64,000 nucleotides of DNA. Source: JAMZMI01 sp963848175 (GTDB taxonomy: Bacteria > Bacteroidota > Bacteroidia > Cytophagales > Cyclobacteriaceae). The stretch lies in assembly GCA_963848175.1 (NCBI GenBank), contig CAWKCO010000006.1, forward strand, positions 1 to 64,000, given 5' to 3'. The notes under the pieces are model-generated. The model saw only the letters and a list, made by a program, of their open reading frames with translations, was not told the origin of the DNA and ran no database searches. Numbering within the stretch: the first letter of the stretch is position 1; each line of letters starts with the position of its first letter. This document shows positions 52,641 through 62,319 of the stretch, in pieces. The translations under genes were made by a program, and so were the position numbers.

Positions 52641-53702
52641 ATGCTAGACGAACTAAGAAAAGAAATAGATGCGCTGGATGATGAAATGATCAAACTGCTG
52701 AACAAAAGGATGGAAGTGGTGATGAAAGTGGGGTCATTGAAAAGGGGCAATCAAACGGCGATATATCGCCCAGAGCGTGAAAAAGCCATCATTGACAGGC
52801 TCACAGCTGCTAGCCAGGGGCATTTGACACGTGCGGCCATCGAGGCAATATTTTTGGAAATCTTTGCCGTGAGCAGAAATTTTGAACTTCCTGAGCGTGT
52901 GGCTTATCTTGGCCCTGAAGGAAGTTTCACCCATCAAGCCGCTGAAAGTAGATACGGTGCAATGAGTGATTATATCGCGTTAGAACCCATTTCGGCCGTT
53001 TTTGAAGCAGTAAAAACTTCTCGCGCACGCTTCGGAGTAGTGCCTATTGAAAATAATCAAGAAGGTACGGTGCAAGAAACCATCGATTTTCTGGCACGGG
53101 ACAAACTGTCAATTGCCGCAGAGGTGGTCATGCCGATACATTTTGCTTTTGCTTCTAAAGAAGAAAATATCCAAAATATTAAAGTGGTGTATTCGAAGGA
53201 CATTGCGTTTCGTCAATGCAAAAACTTTCTCCACGACTATTTCGACCATGAGATTAAGTTGATTCCAGTAAGCTCCACCAGCCGTGCATGTGTGCTGGCT
53301 CGTGAGGAAGAAGGGGCTGCAGCCGTTTGTGCGCCAATTGCGGCGAAGCAATATAAACTCCCGATTTTGTACAACAACATTCAGGACTCTGCGGACAACC
53401 ACACGCGCTTTTTGATCATCAGCGACAACTTTGTGAATCAAATCAGTGGTGAGGACAAAACTTCTATCATCGCCACACTACCAGATGAGCCGGGAGCACT
53501 TGTGAGATTTTTGCAGCAGTTCCAAAATGCGGGCATCAACTTATGCAAAGTAGAGAGCCGTCCAGCAAAAGAAGGCACTACTTTCAAGTACGTTTTCTTC
53601 GTAGAATTTGAGGGTCATTTTCATGAAGAAAGAATACAAAACACCATCAAGCCATATTTGAGTAATATCACCTGGCTGGGTAGTTACGTGAAGATTTGTT
53701 AG
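52641..53702 (+). CDS. pheA: Bifunctional chorismate mutase / prephenate dehydratase
   Basis: The product has 353 residues. Residues 1-~80 form an AroQ chorismate mutase helix domain (LRKEIDALDDEMIKLLNKRM, with RPEREKAI). Residues ~86-270 form prephenate dehydratase (RVAYLGPEGSFTHQAAES; FGVVPIENNQEGTVQE; DNHTRFLII). Residues ~280-353 form an ACT domain with the phenylalanine-sensing NLCKVESRPAKE. It makes phenylpyruvate from chorismate and should be feedback-inhibited by phenylalanine. The start ATG follows an A-rich, non-SD leader. It is divergent from glyA, with a 262-base shared intergenic region. Confidence 0.96.
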   Translation: MLDELRKEIDALDDEMIKLLNKRMEVVMKVGSLKRGNQTAIYRPEREKAIIDRLTAASQGHLTRAAIEAIFLEIFAVSRNFELPERVAYLGPEGSFTHQAAESRYGAMSDYIALEPISAVFEAVKTSRARFGVVPIENNQEGTVQETIDFLARDKLSIAAEVVMPIHFAFASKEENIQNIKVVYSKDIAFRQCKNFLHDYFDHEIKLIPVSSTSRACVLAREEEGAAAVCAPIAAKQYKLPILYNNIQDSADNHTRFLIISDNFVNQISGEDKTSIIATLPDEPGALVRFLQQFQNAGINLCKVESRPAKEGTTFKYVFFVEFEGHFHEERIQNTIKPYLSNITWLGSYVKIC

Positions 53703-53830
53703 GTGGGCGGCTGGGTTTTAGGTTGTTGGACTTTTGGGGACTTAAAGCCGTATAAAAAATTCAAACTAGATAAAGATCGTTCTTAATCGGAGCTTCCAAA
53801 TTTAGAGTCCTTTCTCAATGATTTAGAAAT

Positions 53831-53838
53831 TAACTTTG
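53831..53838 (+). promoter_or_regulatory. Candidate -7 element TAACTTTG upstream of radA
   Basis: It fits TAnnTTTG and lies about 60 bases before the TTG start of radA. The region about 20 bases upstream reads CTTTCTC, a poor -33 match, so confidence is moderate. Confidence 0.35.
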
Positions 53839-53899
53839 TCAAAAGATTGTCATTCCGTGAAATGGATTTGAGTAATCAGTATAAACTAAGCATGCTACT

Positions 53900-55327
53900 T
53901 TGAGTAACCTGTTTAGTTTAGCCCAAAAACCTGAGAACCCAAAAAAAACCCAAAAGAAATTGGCTAAAGCTCGTACCGTATTTTATTGCCAAAGTTGTGG
54001 CGCCAACTCTCCAAAATGGCTGGGAAAATGTCCGTCGTGTGGGGAGTGGAACACCTATGTGGAAGAGGTCGTGCTGGCGAAAAAGCATGGCTTGGACGAT
54101 GCCTGGCTTGATCAGGGCGAGCGTAAAGTACCGCAGAAAATTCAGGACATCACGTATGATGAGCATAGCCGTCTGAACACCGGATCGGCAGAGCTCAACC
54201 GGACACTCGGTGGTGGAGTGGTGCCTGGCTCACTGGTGCTCGTAGGTGGCGAACCGGGCATTGGTAAGTCTACACTTATGCTCCAAATGACCATTAGGCT
54301 GCCGAAAATTACTTCGCTGTATGTGTCTGGTGAAGAGAGCTTACAGCAGATCAGAATGCGTGCGGAACGCATCGGCATAAAATCCGAAACGTGTTTTCTT
54401 CTGGCTGAAACGTCTCTTTCAGAGATTTTGAATCAGGCTCGAAATATGCGTCCCGACTTGATCATTATTGATTCGATACAGACTCTTTATACGGAGGAGA
54501 TCGAGTCGTCTATTGGTTCTGTATCTCAAGTGCGCGAATGCACGGCCAAGCTGATGAAGTATGCCAAGCAGACCAATACGCCCATCATGCTTATTGGCCA
54601 TGTAAACAAAGATGGGGCAATAGCCGGGCCGAAAGTGCTGGAACACATGGTGGACACGGTGCTGCAATTTGAAGGCGACAGACACATGACTTATCGCATT
54701 TTGCGCACGATCAAAAACCGTTTTGGTTCTACTTCAGAGATAGGTATTTTCGAAATGCGTGAGGTGGGTCTTCGCGAAGTGACCAACCCATCGGAGATTT
54801 TGATTTCTCCAAGAGAAGCTTTCCTCAGTGGTGTGGGCATAGGGGCAACCATGGAGGGCAACCGTCCGCTTTTGATAGAGGTGCAGTCACTTGTGAGTCC
54901 AGCCACTTATGGCACTCCGCAACGAAGCACCACGGGCTTTGATGCGAAGCGATTGAATATGCTTTTGGCCGTCTTGGAAAAGCGATTGGGTGTAAGACTG
55001 AGCACACTAGATGTCTTTTTAAATATCGCTGGAGGCATACGGGTAGAAGACCCTGCACTTGACCTTTCTATCTGTGCTTCCATTTTCTCCTCTCACGAGG
55101 ATGTACCTATTCCAGAGAAAACTTGCTTTTCGGCAGAAGTTGGTCTCGGTGGAGAAATGCGGGCGGTAAATAGAATAGAATCACGAATAGGCGAAGCGGC
55201 CAAACTTGGCTTTGAAGAAATCTATGTTTCCAAACACAACATCAAAGGCCTTGACCTCAAAAAATTCGATATCAAAGTAAGTGCTTTCGGCAAGCTTTCG
55301 GAGGCCTTTGAGGCGATGTTTAGGTAG
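53900..55327 (+). CDS. radA: DNA repair protein RadA
   Basis: The product has 475 residues with the start given as TTG 53900; a second TTG at 53960 would give a start (LAKARTVFYCQSCG) closer to typical RadA proteins. A zinc finger uses Cys30, 33, 44 and 47 (YCQSCG…GKCPSCGEW). The RecA-like ATPase has Walker A GGEPGIGKST (residues 116-125), and the RadA-specific KNRFG motif is present (IKNRFGSTSEIG). The C-terminal ~160 residues form a Lon-protease-like domain without protease function. RadA drives branch migration in recombination repair. Its stop is 3 bases from the stop of the convergent DUF3857 gene. Confidence 0.95.
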   Translation: MSNLFSLAQKPENPKKTQKKLAKARTVFYCQSCGANSPKWLGKCPSCGEWNTYVEEVVLAKKHGLDDAWLDQGERKVPQKIQDITYDEHSRLNTGSAELNRTLGGGVVPGSLVLVGGEPGIGKSTLMLQMTIRLPKITSLYVSGEESLQQIRMRAERIGIKSETCFLLAETSLSEILNQARNMRPDLIIIDSIQTLYTEEIESSIGSVSQVRECTAKLMKYAKQTNTPIMLIGHVNKDGAIAGPKVLEHMVDTVLQFEGDRHMTYRILRTIKNRFGSTSEIGIFEMREVGLREVTNPSEILISPREAFLSGVGIGATMEGNRPLLIEVQSLVSPATYGTPQRSTTGFDAKRLNMLLAVLEKRLGVRLSTLDVFLNIAGGIRVEDPALDLSICASIFSSHEDVPIPEKTCFSAEVGLGGEMRAVNRIESRIGEAAKLGFEEIYVSKHNIKGLDLKKFDIKVSAFGKLSEAFEAMFR

Positions 55328-55330
55328 CGA

Positions 55331-57298
55331 TTAATTCTTTTTGAATACGATGGATTCATTGAACTGTCGCACGATTTCATCCATGTACTTCTTTAGCATT
55401 TTGTATTGCGCTGCAGTGTAAACAGGCTGTTTAAAATCAATGATTCCGCTCACTGATATGAAGTTTCCCAATTGTCTGGCTTCATAAGAAATTTGTACCA
55501 TTTCATCATTGATGTTCAAAGTTTCTGGCAGATATGAAGCTGCATATCCCTCTGGTATCTCGATAGTGGCATTGAAAAGATTTTTGCGCCGATAGATAAA
55601 ATCTACATCATAAGCTCTCTCTGCTCGTTTGAGTTTGTTCTCTGATTGAGGAAAATACAAAAATGGTTTGACCACCAGCTGATCTCCGAAACTCTCCACT
55701 GGATAGCTGCCATTCACACTTATACGATAGTTTTTAGTCGGGTCTTCATAGTCGCGCGTACTTACAGATTTCACTTCCGTAAATCCATTATCCAAATATT
55801 CATCACTAATCTTGGAGGTATCATTGTCAAACTGTCTGCGCACATTCAGCGCCTGAAACTCTGATAGCACATTGGAAACGGTTACATCCGCACTCAGCTG
55901 GTCAGGGTCAATTTTCATGGAGATAAACTTTTGATCTGTGGCCAAAATACTGGAGTACAAGTCCACCCAATTTTCTTGCTTATCAATTACTACTAGTCCC
56001 TGTCCATTGATTGCTCGCGTGGGTATTCTATTATGCGCCAAACGGGGCTCAGTAGCATCTGCAAGATATAGGCCAGACCCAGTATCTACGAGTGCTATTA
56101 CATAATTGAAAAAGCTGGAAAATGGGTACTGCTTCCAAACCTTTCCATGATTTCTAGTGCTTATGATTACTGGTTTCGCATCTATTCCCGCCTCTTGCAA
56201 CATCCCTATCATTAGCAGGTTCAATTCGGCACTACTTCCTTCTTTACGCTTTATTATTTCTTTGGGGCTTTCTCTGGCATATTTTCCATAATAACCATCC
56301 CAACTCAAGTTGGATTTGACATATTCGATGATCTTTTGCGCTTTGGCGTCCACATCCAGACCGGAAATCAACAACTCTGTTTCAAAAAGCGACTTTCCTA
56401 TCCCCTGTGACTTTTTAACATATTTACCAAATTCAGATTTGTCAGTAAGCTCTTCTGTGAGTTTTGGCCAAGTAGAAATAACGTCAATATTGCCTCCAGT
56501 TGGAGAATAGTATTTGGCCAATTGAAACCTTAGCTTGATGATATAATCATTGGCACTACTGATATAGGCTTCATCCCTATCGAAAGAAGGCACATCTTTG
56601 AGCGCATAGGTATAAACCATGTCTGAAAACTCTATTGTTCTCCATTTTCTGGATATCCCCCGATCTTCTTTGCTATCATATTCATCAAACTCAGAGGCGC
56701 CTTGCAAGAGCAGCTGATACGTATAAAATGGGATCATTTTGGCTTGGTACTTACTGTAGACGGTAGGTATTTCCGATTGAAACTCCCACTCTGGAAGGTT
56801 GAAATAAAATGGGCTCTCTAAGACATATTTAATCTCCACGATAGACCCCACTTTCACGTTGGGCATGGCAAAAACCTTCTGTTTCCAGTTATTATTAATC
56901 TCTTCCTCATACACGCTTGACTTTTGCAACTCGTCTTTTGTGATCGTCCAATTGTCAAGATTGTAAGTATAACCTGTGATGCTTTCGATAGATTCGGTTT
57001 TGCCATAACCATCTACGTAATACGGAATTTTGAATTCTGCAAAATCCAGCCCTTCGTTTGTCAATATCTTGATTCTTCTTGTGCGAGTAAACTGGACTTT
57101 GTACCAACCTTCATCATCAACAAACCTTGTTTGCCCGATATCAAAAAGCACGACTGCAGGTGCATCTGGCTCAAATTCAGGCAGGTAATCAAATTCCTCC
57201 TTTGATACTTTACCAAATTCTTGTGACAGCTGCGCCCGTAGTGAAACGTTTGCTACTAGTGTGAGTATTATTACTACGGCGAATTTTGACTTTGACAT
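55331..57298 (-). CDS. Exported DUF3857 protein with transglutaminase-like fold lacking the catalytic Cys and His
   Basis: The product has 655 residues with signal peptide MSKSKFAVVIILTLVANVSLRA. Residues ~50-250 are a DUF3857 beta domain (FTRTRRIKIL, VGSIVEIKYVLESP). Residues ~310-430 have the transglutaminase-core layout (LDVDAKAQKIIEYVKSNLSW). The catalytic Cys position reads GSSAELN (Ser355-Ser356) and the His position reads FNYVIAL (Asn398); only the Asp remains (LADATEP). It is probably a pseudo-enzyme with a binding role, a pattern I believe recurs in this subfamily. Its ATG overlaps the stop of the upstream paralogue by one base. Confidence 0.88.
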   Translation of the reverse strand: MSKSKFAVVIILTLVANVSLRAQLSQEFGKVSKEEFDYLPEFEPDAPAVVLFDIGQTRFVDDEGWYKVQFTRTRRIKILTNEGLDFAEFKIPYYVDGYGKTESIESITGYTYNLDNWTITKDELQKSSVYEEEINNNWKQKVFAMPNVKVGSIVEIKYVLESPFYFNLPEWEFQSEIPTVYSKYQAKMIPFYTYQLLLQGASEFDEYDSKEDRGISRKWRTIEFSDMVYTYALKDVPSFDRDEAYISSANDYIIKLRFQLAKYYSPTGGNIDVISTWPKLTEELTDKSEFGKYVKKSQGIGKSLFETELLISGLDVDAKAQKIIEYVKSNLSWDGYYGKYARESPKEIIKRKEGSSAELNLLMIGMLQEAGIDAKPVIISTRNHGKVWKQYPFSSFFNYVIALVDTGSGLYLADATEPRLAHNRIPTRAINGQGLVVIDKQENWVDLYSSILATDQKFISMKIDPDQLSADVTVSNVLSEFQALNVRRQFDNDTSKISDEYLDNGFTEVKSVSTRDYEDPTKNYRISVNGSYPVESFGDQLVVKPFLYFPQSENKLKRAERAYDVDFIYRRKNLFNATIEIPEGYAASYLPETLNINDEMVQISYEARQLGNFISVSGIIDFKQPVYTAAQYKMLKKYMDEIVRQFNESIVFKKN

Positions 57299-59133
57299 TA
57301 GTATTCAATTAAGATGTTGGATTTTTTTTCAAAAAGCTGGATTTCATCCAGAAACCCATAGAATTCTGGGTAAACTACAAGAGGATATTCTCCGCTATTC
57401 AAAACAAATTTTCTTATCACAAAAGCCTCATTTTCAGCTTCGGTACAGGATAGCGTATAGCTCCCAAATTTACTTTCTATACTGATTGGCTCAGGCAAGC
57501 TAATCGCCTTTGCCAAAGGACGGTGAGTATTGAAAATAATAGAATCTGATGTGGCAATGGGATAATTAATTCTAACGGGATGCACGCGCTTTTCTATGCG
57601 TTCAAAATCTGGCAAATCCAAGTTTGGTAATGGAAAAGCATACATATTGCCCAGCTTTCTTATTAGATTTTTAGGTTTGAAAGTAGCCTCAACATTTATT
57701 TCAGTTAATTTCTCTGAGTCCACAGTCTTCCATTCTATCAGATTGCAATTGCGGTAAGGAATTGTTTTGAGAACATAATCCTTGCGATTTTGATCAGACC
57801 CATTGTGTTTGTAATAAGACATACTCTCAAATTGCTTGCCTCGCAGCGTTGCTTCCATGCTAGCAGTTGGGTTCAGTATATCTTCGAAATCAATTTTGAT
57901 TGTTCTTTCTTGTAAAACATCCACCTTTGATAAAGCAGGGGTTCTAATCAATTTGCTATTCGCCCCATCAGTGAGCAGCGCCAATCTGTTTTGTGTAAAT
58001 GTTCCTAAATAATCCGCAGGAAAATAATTGACCGTATTTTCCAACCAAACCGTATCGGAATCCAACGGCACGCAAAGAATCACATGATTGGATTGATGAC
58101 CTGGCATTTCCGCATTGACCCTCACTGGATTGTCCCCAGCATAGATCGTCGTATAATAGGACGGTATTCCTACGCTTGCCAAAGCAGATTTCATGTAATT
58201 AGTAAGCGCTTTGCAGTCGCCATACCTATTCCCAGTGACATAAGATGCCGGGTGTGGTTTCAAACCTCCAATATCTTCTCCCACATAAATGTACCTGTGG
58301 TTGTCTTGTAGATGCTTGTAGATCGTGCTTATGATTTCTCGCCTATCAGAGATTCCCTCAACGAGTGACTTAATTTTCGTCATTTCCTCTAGCGGCAAAT
58401 CGGCAAGCCCTTCAATTAGATTGGTTTTCCATTGTCCAAAATTCTGCCAACTATCCAATGATCCTTCTACACCAAATCGAAACTTCTTAGGGTTGACAAC
58501 AACCTTTGGAGCCATTTCTATAAATGAAGGGGACATCACATTCCTTTTTACGGCCACAGCACTGTCCATTTTCCAAATGTGTCGATCCACTCCGTCAATC
58601 ACGTCGTGGGAATAGTCAAATTCTGAAGAAGCACTGAGGTTTACTTCTTGTCCACCTTCAATGTCCATAATGAGTTCTGCATGAAGCGTTGGTATGGAAT
58701 AATAAGAAATGGGAGTCCATTTAGTAACAAAGAAAAACTCTTTATACGTTGTTCTATATCGATAATAAATCTGGTATGGATAGCTGTTATGTTTGAGACT
58801 GAAAGTATAGACGTAGCTATCTGAGTACAGCAGCGAAGCTTCTGAATCGCTTGAGTGGGTGATCTCCTTTTTACTTAGCTTTCTTACGATCTCCCCATTT
58901 TTGTCTTTGATGTAGGCTTCCAAAATCTGAACTTTTGAAAGCCCTGACTCAGGGATGGTAATTTCACCAAGCCATTCCCCATCCTTTCGATTGACTTGGA
59001 TAAGGCGGGATTTTTCAATGATTAATTTCTCAGAGCCTAGCGTTATATGAGTGTGATACTCTAGCAAACTCCCCTCTTGTGCTTTTGCAACGAACGATAG
59101 ACACAAGAAAGCAATGAATAATATGCGAGTCAA
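57298..59133 (-). CDS. Exported DUF3857/transglutaminase-like protein with intact catalytic residues
   Basis: The 611-residue product starts at TTG (TRILFIAFLCLSFVAKAQE, a signal peptide). A DUF3857 domain (~30-200) precedes a transglutaminase core. Cys307 lies in NRYGDCKALTNYM, His350 in HQSNHVILCV and an acidic residue in VWLENTVNYFP, so the triad looks complete. A C-terminal beta domain follows (~450-611, DUF3858-like). Family members are periplasmic or outer-membrane-associated; their substrates are unknown. It sits 41 bases after the DUF5723 gene and is coupled to the inactive paralogue downstream, suggesting an enzyme/pseudo-enzyme pair. Confidence 0.89.
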   Translation of the reverse strand: MTRILFIAFLCLSFVAKAQEGSLLEYHTHITLGSEKLIIEKSRLIQVNRKDGEWLGEITIPESGLSKVQILEAYIKDKNGEIVRKLSKKEITHSSDSEASLLYSDSYVYTFSLKHNSYPYQIYYRYRTTYKEFFFVTKWTPISYYSIPTLHAELIMDIEGGQEVNLSASSEFDYSHDVIDGVDRHIWKMDSAVAVKRNVMSPSFIEMAPKVVVNPKKFRFGVEGSLDSWQNFGQWKTNLIEGLADLPLEEMTKIKSLVEGISDRREIISTIYKHLQDNHRYIYVGEDIGGLKPHPASYVTGNRYGDCKALTNYMKSALASVGIPSYYTTIYAGDNPVRVNAEMPGHQSNHVILCVPLDSDTVWLENTVNYFPADYLGTFTQNRLALLTDGANSKLIRTPALSKVDVLQERTIKIDFEDILNPTASMEATLRGKQFESMSYYKHNGSDQNRKDYVLKTIPYRNCNLIEWKTVDSEKLTEINVEATFKPKNLIRKLGNMYAFPLPNLDLPDFERIEKRVHPVRINYPIATSDSIIFNTHRPLAKAISLPEPISIESKFGSYTLSCTEAENEAFVIRKFVLNSGEYPLVVYPEFYGFLDEIQLFEKKSNILIEY

Positions 59134-59174
59134 AATACGGTATAATTAGCTGGTGAATTTTCTGTGTTGAAAGT

Positions 59175-60695
59175 TTAATCCGTAGGTGCAGGCATCATAT
59201 ATTCTTGCTTGTCTCGACGCTTCTGTCTAGGAATGATGCCATAGATTCCATCATGCCCCTTGTTCTTGACCCTGCGTCCCATGAAACTCTGTTTCTGCGC
59301 ATAGCCAGGTCCTGACTTTCTCACTTTTTCATTGCCAAAAGATGTTGTTGATCCGTGTCTGCTACTTGTCAGCCGAGCTGGTCTATTCCCAAAAACCAGA
59401 TTTACTCCAGTGCGAATGTCAAAAGATTGAAACTTTGTGGCATCAAAGTTTATAAGTTGATCCACAGCAAGATAATACTGCACAGGGCCTCCCTTTATCG
59501 CTACACCTGCTCCCAAATTAAAAAACTGCTGTGGCAGTTTGGTCACATTGGCTGAAGCAATAAGATACCGACCTAATCCTACTCTATAACCAACACCAAG
59601 CATGGTTTTCAGCTTGCCTTGTACATATCTCATACCTATTGACGACACCACCTCTCCAGATCTACCAGGTGCCTTATAGGCCCAGTCCGCATATACCCTC
59701 GGACCTACAAGGGTGGAATAAGTCTCATAGTTCGTTCTTGCCCTGAAGTTGTTGAGCAAAGAGTCTTTAATGGTTGTCTCAATATTTCCGCCCTCCCTCA
59801 AATCAACACCTCCATAGGTAAATTCATTGTCTTCTAGGTAGCGGTTTTTAATATCTTCTTTCCACGAAATGAAACCTAAGTCATTAATAGAAAATGAGAT
59901 TTGATTGTAGTCGTCCATCGCCCAACTGAAGCCTAGATCGATTGCTGCACCATAGTTTTGATTGAAAATAAAATGTCCAACATCTCCTGATTTTGCCATA
60001 TCTACACCAGAAGAGCGCAACATCATATTTTTTATCTCAGTCTCCAAAGTGTAATTTTCTCCATTTGTAGAGATTGTAGCCTTTTGGTTCTCAGGGGTAC
60101 TGTAGTTAACAAACCCTTGGAGATATTTTATTCTACCTCCCAATACTACATTTTGACTTGGGCCAGGCATGGTGAACCCTAAGCCTATCTCTCTAAAGTG
60201 TGTGGCAGCCAAACGGGTCTTTCCTACCTGTACTTTTTGATCAATAACGGAAGTAGAACCCTTGGCAACAAAATTCATGAAATCCTTATCATACAAAAAA
60301 TCTCCCTCTATGCGCTCGTTAGCAAAAAGAGAAAAGGTCATCCCTTGGGTTGTTCTAAATCCGACATGAAGCAAGCTGATAGTGGCTTGTGTACTTATCA
60401 TATTGTTCTGACGCATATTTGATAGCGCCTTTAGCAAATCCACCTTTGGATTGCCACTTTCGGGGTTTGTGACCACTGCCTCATCCCAACTCAGCCGATT
60501 ATTATAATTTACGTGTACGCCAGAGAGTACGGGCAAGCCAAGAAAAAACTTGCCATCAGGCATATATGCAGGATTAAAAGAAGTGCTCTGATAGGTGGCA
60601 TTGCCCATACTGTAGAATGAAAGGCTATTTTGCCCTAGAACAGTCAGCACAACACTTTGTAGCAAAACACAAATTACAGCAGTTATAAATTTCAC
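59175..60695 (-). CDS. DUF5723-like outer-membrane beta-barrel protein
   Basis: The 506-residue product starts at GTG directly abutting the TAG of the lipoprotein gene (TAGGTG). After a signal peptide (KFITAVICVLLQSVVLTVLG) the mature part begins NSLSFYSMGNATYQSTSFNP and continues AYMPDGKFFLGLPVLSG, the pattern of the DUF5723 family. Alternating strands run to VNLVFGNRPA. The C-terminal ~75 residues are basic, Gly/Ser-rich and not barrel-like (RLTSSRHGSTTSFGNEKVRK), probably a periplasmic tail. Location in the outer membrane is inferred from the strand pattern. Its partner is probably the lipoprotein encoded just upstream. Confidence 0.82.
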   Translation of the reverse strand: MKFITAVICVLLQSVVLTVLGQNSLSFYSMGNATYQSTSFNPAYMPDGKFFLGLPVLSGVHVNYNNRLSWDEAVVTNPESGNPKVDLLKALSNMRQNNMISTQATISLLHVGFRTTQGMTFSLFANERIEGDFLYDKDFMNFVAKGSTSVIDQKVQVGKTRLAATHFREIGLGFTMPGPSQNVVLGGRIKYLQGFVNYSTPENQKATISTNGENYTLETEIKNMMLRSSGVDMAKSGDVGHFIFNQNYGAAIDLGFSWAMDDYNQISFSINDLGFISWKEDIKNRYLEDNEFTYGGVDLREGGNIETTIKDSLLNNFRARTNYETYSTLVGPRVYADWAYKAPGRSGEVVSSIGMRYVQGKLKTMLGVGYRVGLGRYLIASANVTKLPQQFFNLGAGVAIKGGPVQYYLAVDQLINFDATKFQSFDIRTGVNLVFGNRPARLTSSRHGSTTSFGNEKVRKSGPGYAQKQSFMGRRVKNKGHDGIYGIIPRQKRRDKQEYMMPAPTD

Positions 60696-62285
60696 CTATA
60701 AATCTACATTTAACGTACCACTAGCCGATACCTGAATATCAAAGGCATAGTTGGCTAAAATATTTACAAAAATAATCTCTGAATTCTGACTTCTTGGAGT
60801 GCTTATTGACAATCGAAAATTTAATTTCTTACCAATGTTCATTGCTTCTATACCTGCCTTTGATATCGGCACATCAATGACACTCTTAGTGGCTTTCTGA
60901 AAAGAGTTGTCCGGATTCAGTTTCGCACTACGTATTGATGGCACTTGAGGTGAAACAAATAAAATCGAGTCGTTTTCATCCCATATTTCTAACTCAAAAT
61001 CAATATTGAAAGGAATTTCATTTACGGTAATGATACGTAAAGTAAGTGAATCAGCTTCATCAAATTTCAAGCCTCCTCCAAGGTTTAAACCCACGTTTTT
61101 CGTTACTTCATCTAGCTTTACAGAAAGTGGAATCGTAGCATCCACATAAGTTACAATACGACTCTCATCTGTAAAAAAATTACTTCCGTCTTTATTATCA
61201 ACGTTTGTTTGAGCTTCTAAGCCAATTCCAATCTTGCCAGGGGATTTAGACAACAAATTCTGAATGGTGGAATTTGTGTTATTTACAGTTTGCTGTAGCT
61301 CTCCCGCCCCGCTTGTCTCATCCGCCGCAGGTATAACGCTAAGCGTCTTGGTAATTGCCCCCTCAATCCTGGTTGTATCTACCGATCCATCCGAAGTGCT
61401 AATACCAAAAAATGAACCGAAATCAATACCCAAAGGGACGCCAAATCCATTCACGAATCTGAAACTAAATTCTGGATCATTAAAATAGAGTCCAGATTTG
61501 CCTAACTCCTCAAAAAAGTCAATAGACATCAAGCGATCCCCTAGTTTGATAGTATCCTGCCCAAAATTTCCACGAACGAGAGAGAACTCTTGATTACTAA
61601 AGGCAACCACCATTTGCACCGATTCACCTTCACTGATTTCCTGACCTGCCGGCAGCACGATATTCATTGCCACGTCCACAGAAAATTCATTTTTCTCTGC
61701 GACGGAGTTATAAACGAAAGAGGTCTTATGGTTGGCTAAGTTCTGTGGTGCAGTGGAGCTTTCAGTAAATGAAATTGCCGCTCCAGAATTCACATTTGTA
61801 GTGCTATTGAGTGTAGCTGTATAAGTATTGGAATAACTGGATTCTATTGAGAATGAAACTTCCCCAGCCTTATAGAATATTTCTGTCAGGAGTTCATTAT
61901 TTGTCGGCTGATAAGGTAAAGCTACTGTGGCCGAGAGTGGGATTGTTACATCTGATCCTGACACAGGAGTGGCTGGTAAAGCTATATTGAAGGTATCTGA
62001 AATGGTAGGTATATCAATAAGATCTCCTGCCGAAGAAAATTCAATTGTGTCTTTGTAATTGAAAATGAGTTTGGATTCACTGTCTTCCTGAACATTTAAC
62101 TTCCCGTCATTGATTTCCGATATAAGTTCTCCCATTGTAAATGAGGCATGACCCAAAGGGACAGCACTATTACTCTTGATTGTTGGCTTTTCGAGGTTCG
62201 CCAAATCAATATCCTGCACATTGCAGCCAGAAAGCAATAGCAGCCCTAAAGAAAGGATACTGAAGAAATTTTTTACACTATACAT
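60696..62285 (-). CDS. Large lipoprotein of unknown function
   Basis: I place the start at ATG 62285, not 62375, because it gives a clean lipoprotein signal (MYSVKNFFSILSLGLLLLSG followed by Cys) with a good lipobox and removes an overlap with the upstream gene. The mature protein has about 509 residues of beta-strand-rich sequence, with no catalytic motif seen. It has Ser/Thr-rich strands such as FSIESSYSNTYTATLNS and late strands (DIQVSASGTLNVDL). It lies between a PLP deaminase gene (34 bases) and the barrel-like protein gene (0 bases), so an outer-membrane lipoprotein/barrel pair is plausible. I do not recognise the family. Confidence 0.8.
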   Translation of the reverse strand: MYSVKNFFSILSLGLLLLSGCNVQDIDLANLEKPTIKSNSAVPLGHASFTMGELISEINDGKLNVQEDSESKLIFNYKDTIEFSSAGDLIDIPTISDTFNIALPATPVSGSDVTIPLSATVALPYQPTNNELLTEIFYKAGEVSFSIESSYSNTYTATLNSTTNVNSGAAISFTESSTAPQNLANHKTSFVYNSVAEKNEFSVDVAMNIVLPAGQEISEGESVQMVVAFSNQEFSLVRGNFGQDTIKLGDRLMSIDFFEELGKSGLYFNDPEFSFRFVNGFGVPLGIDFGSFFGISTSDGSVDTTRIEGAITKTLSVIPAADETSGAGELQQTVNNTNSTIQNLLSKSPGKIGIGLEAQTNVDNKDGSNFFTDESRIVTYVDATIPLSVKLDEVTKNVGLNLGGGLKFDEADSLTLRIITVNEIPFNIDFELEIWDENDSILFVSPQVPSIRSAKLNPDNSFQKATKSVIDVPISKAGIEAMNIGKKLNFRLSISTPRSQNSEIIFVNILANYAFDIQVSASGTLNVDL

Positions 62286-62319
62286 AACACCTAAAGTAAA
62301 ATTGTAGAAATTTAGTGAA

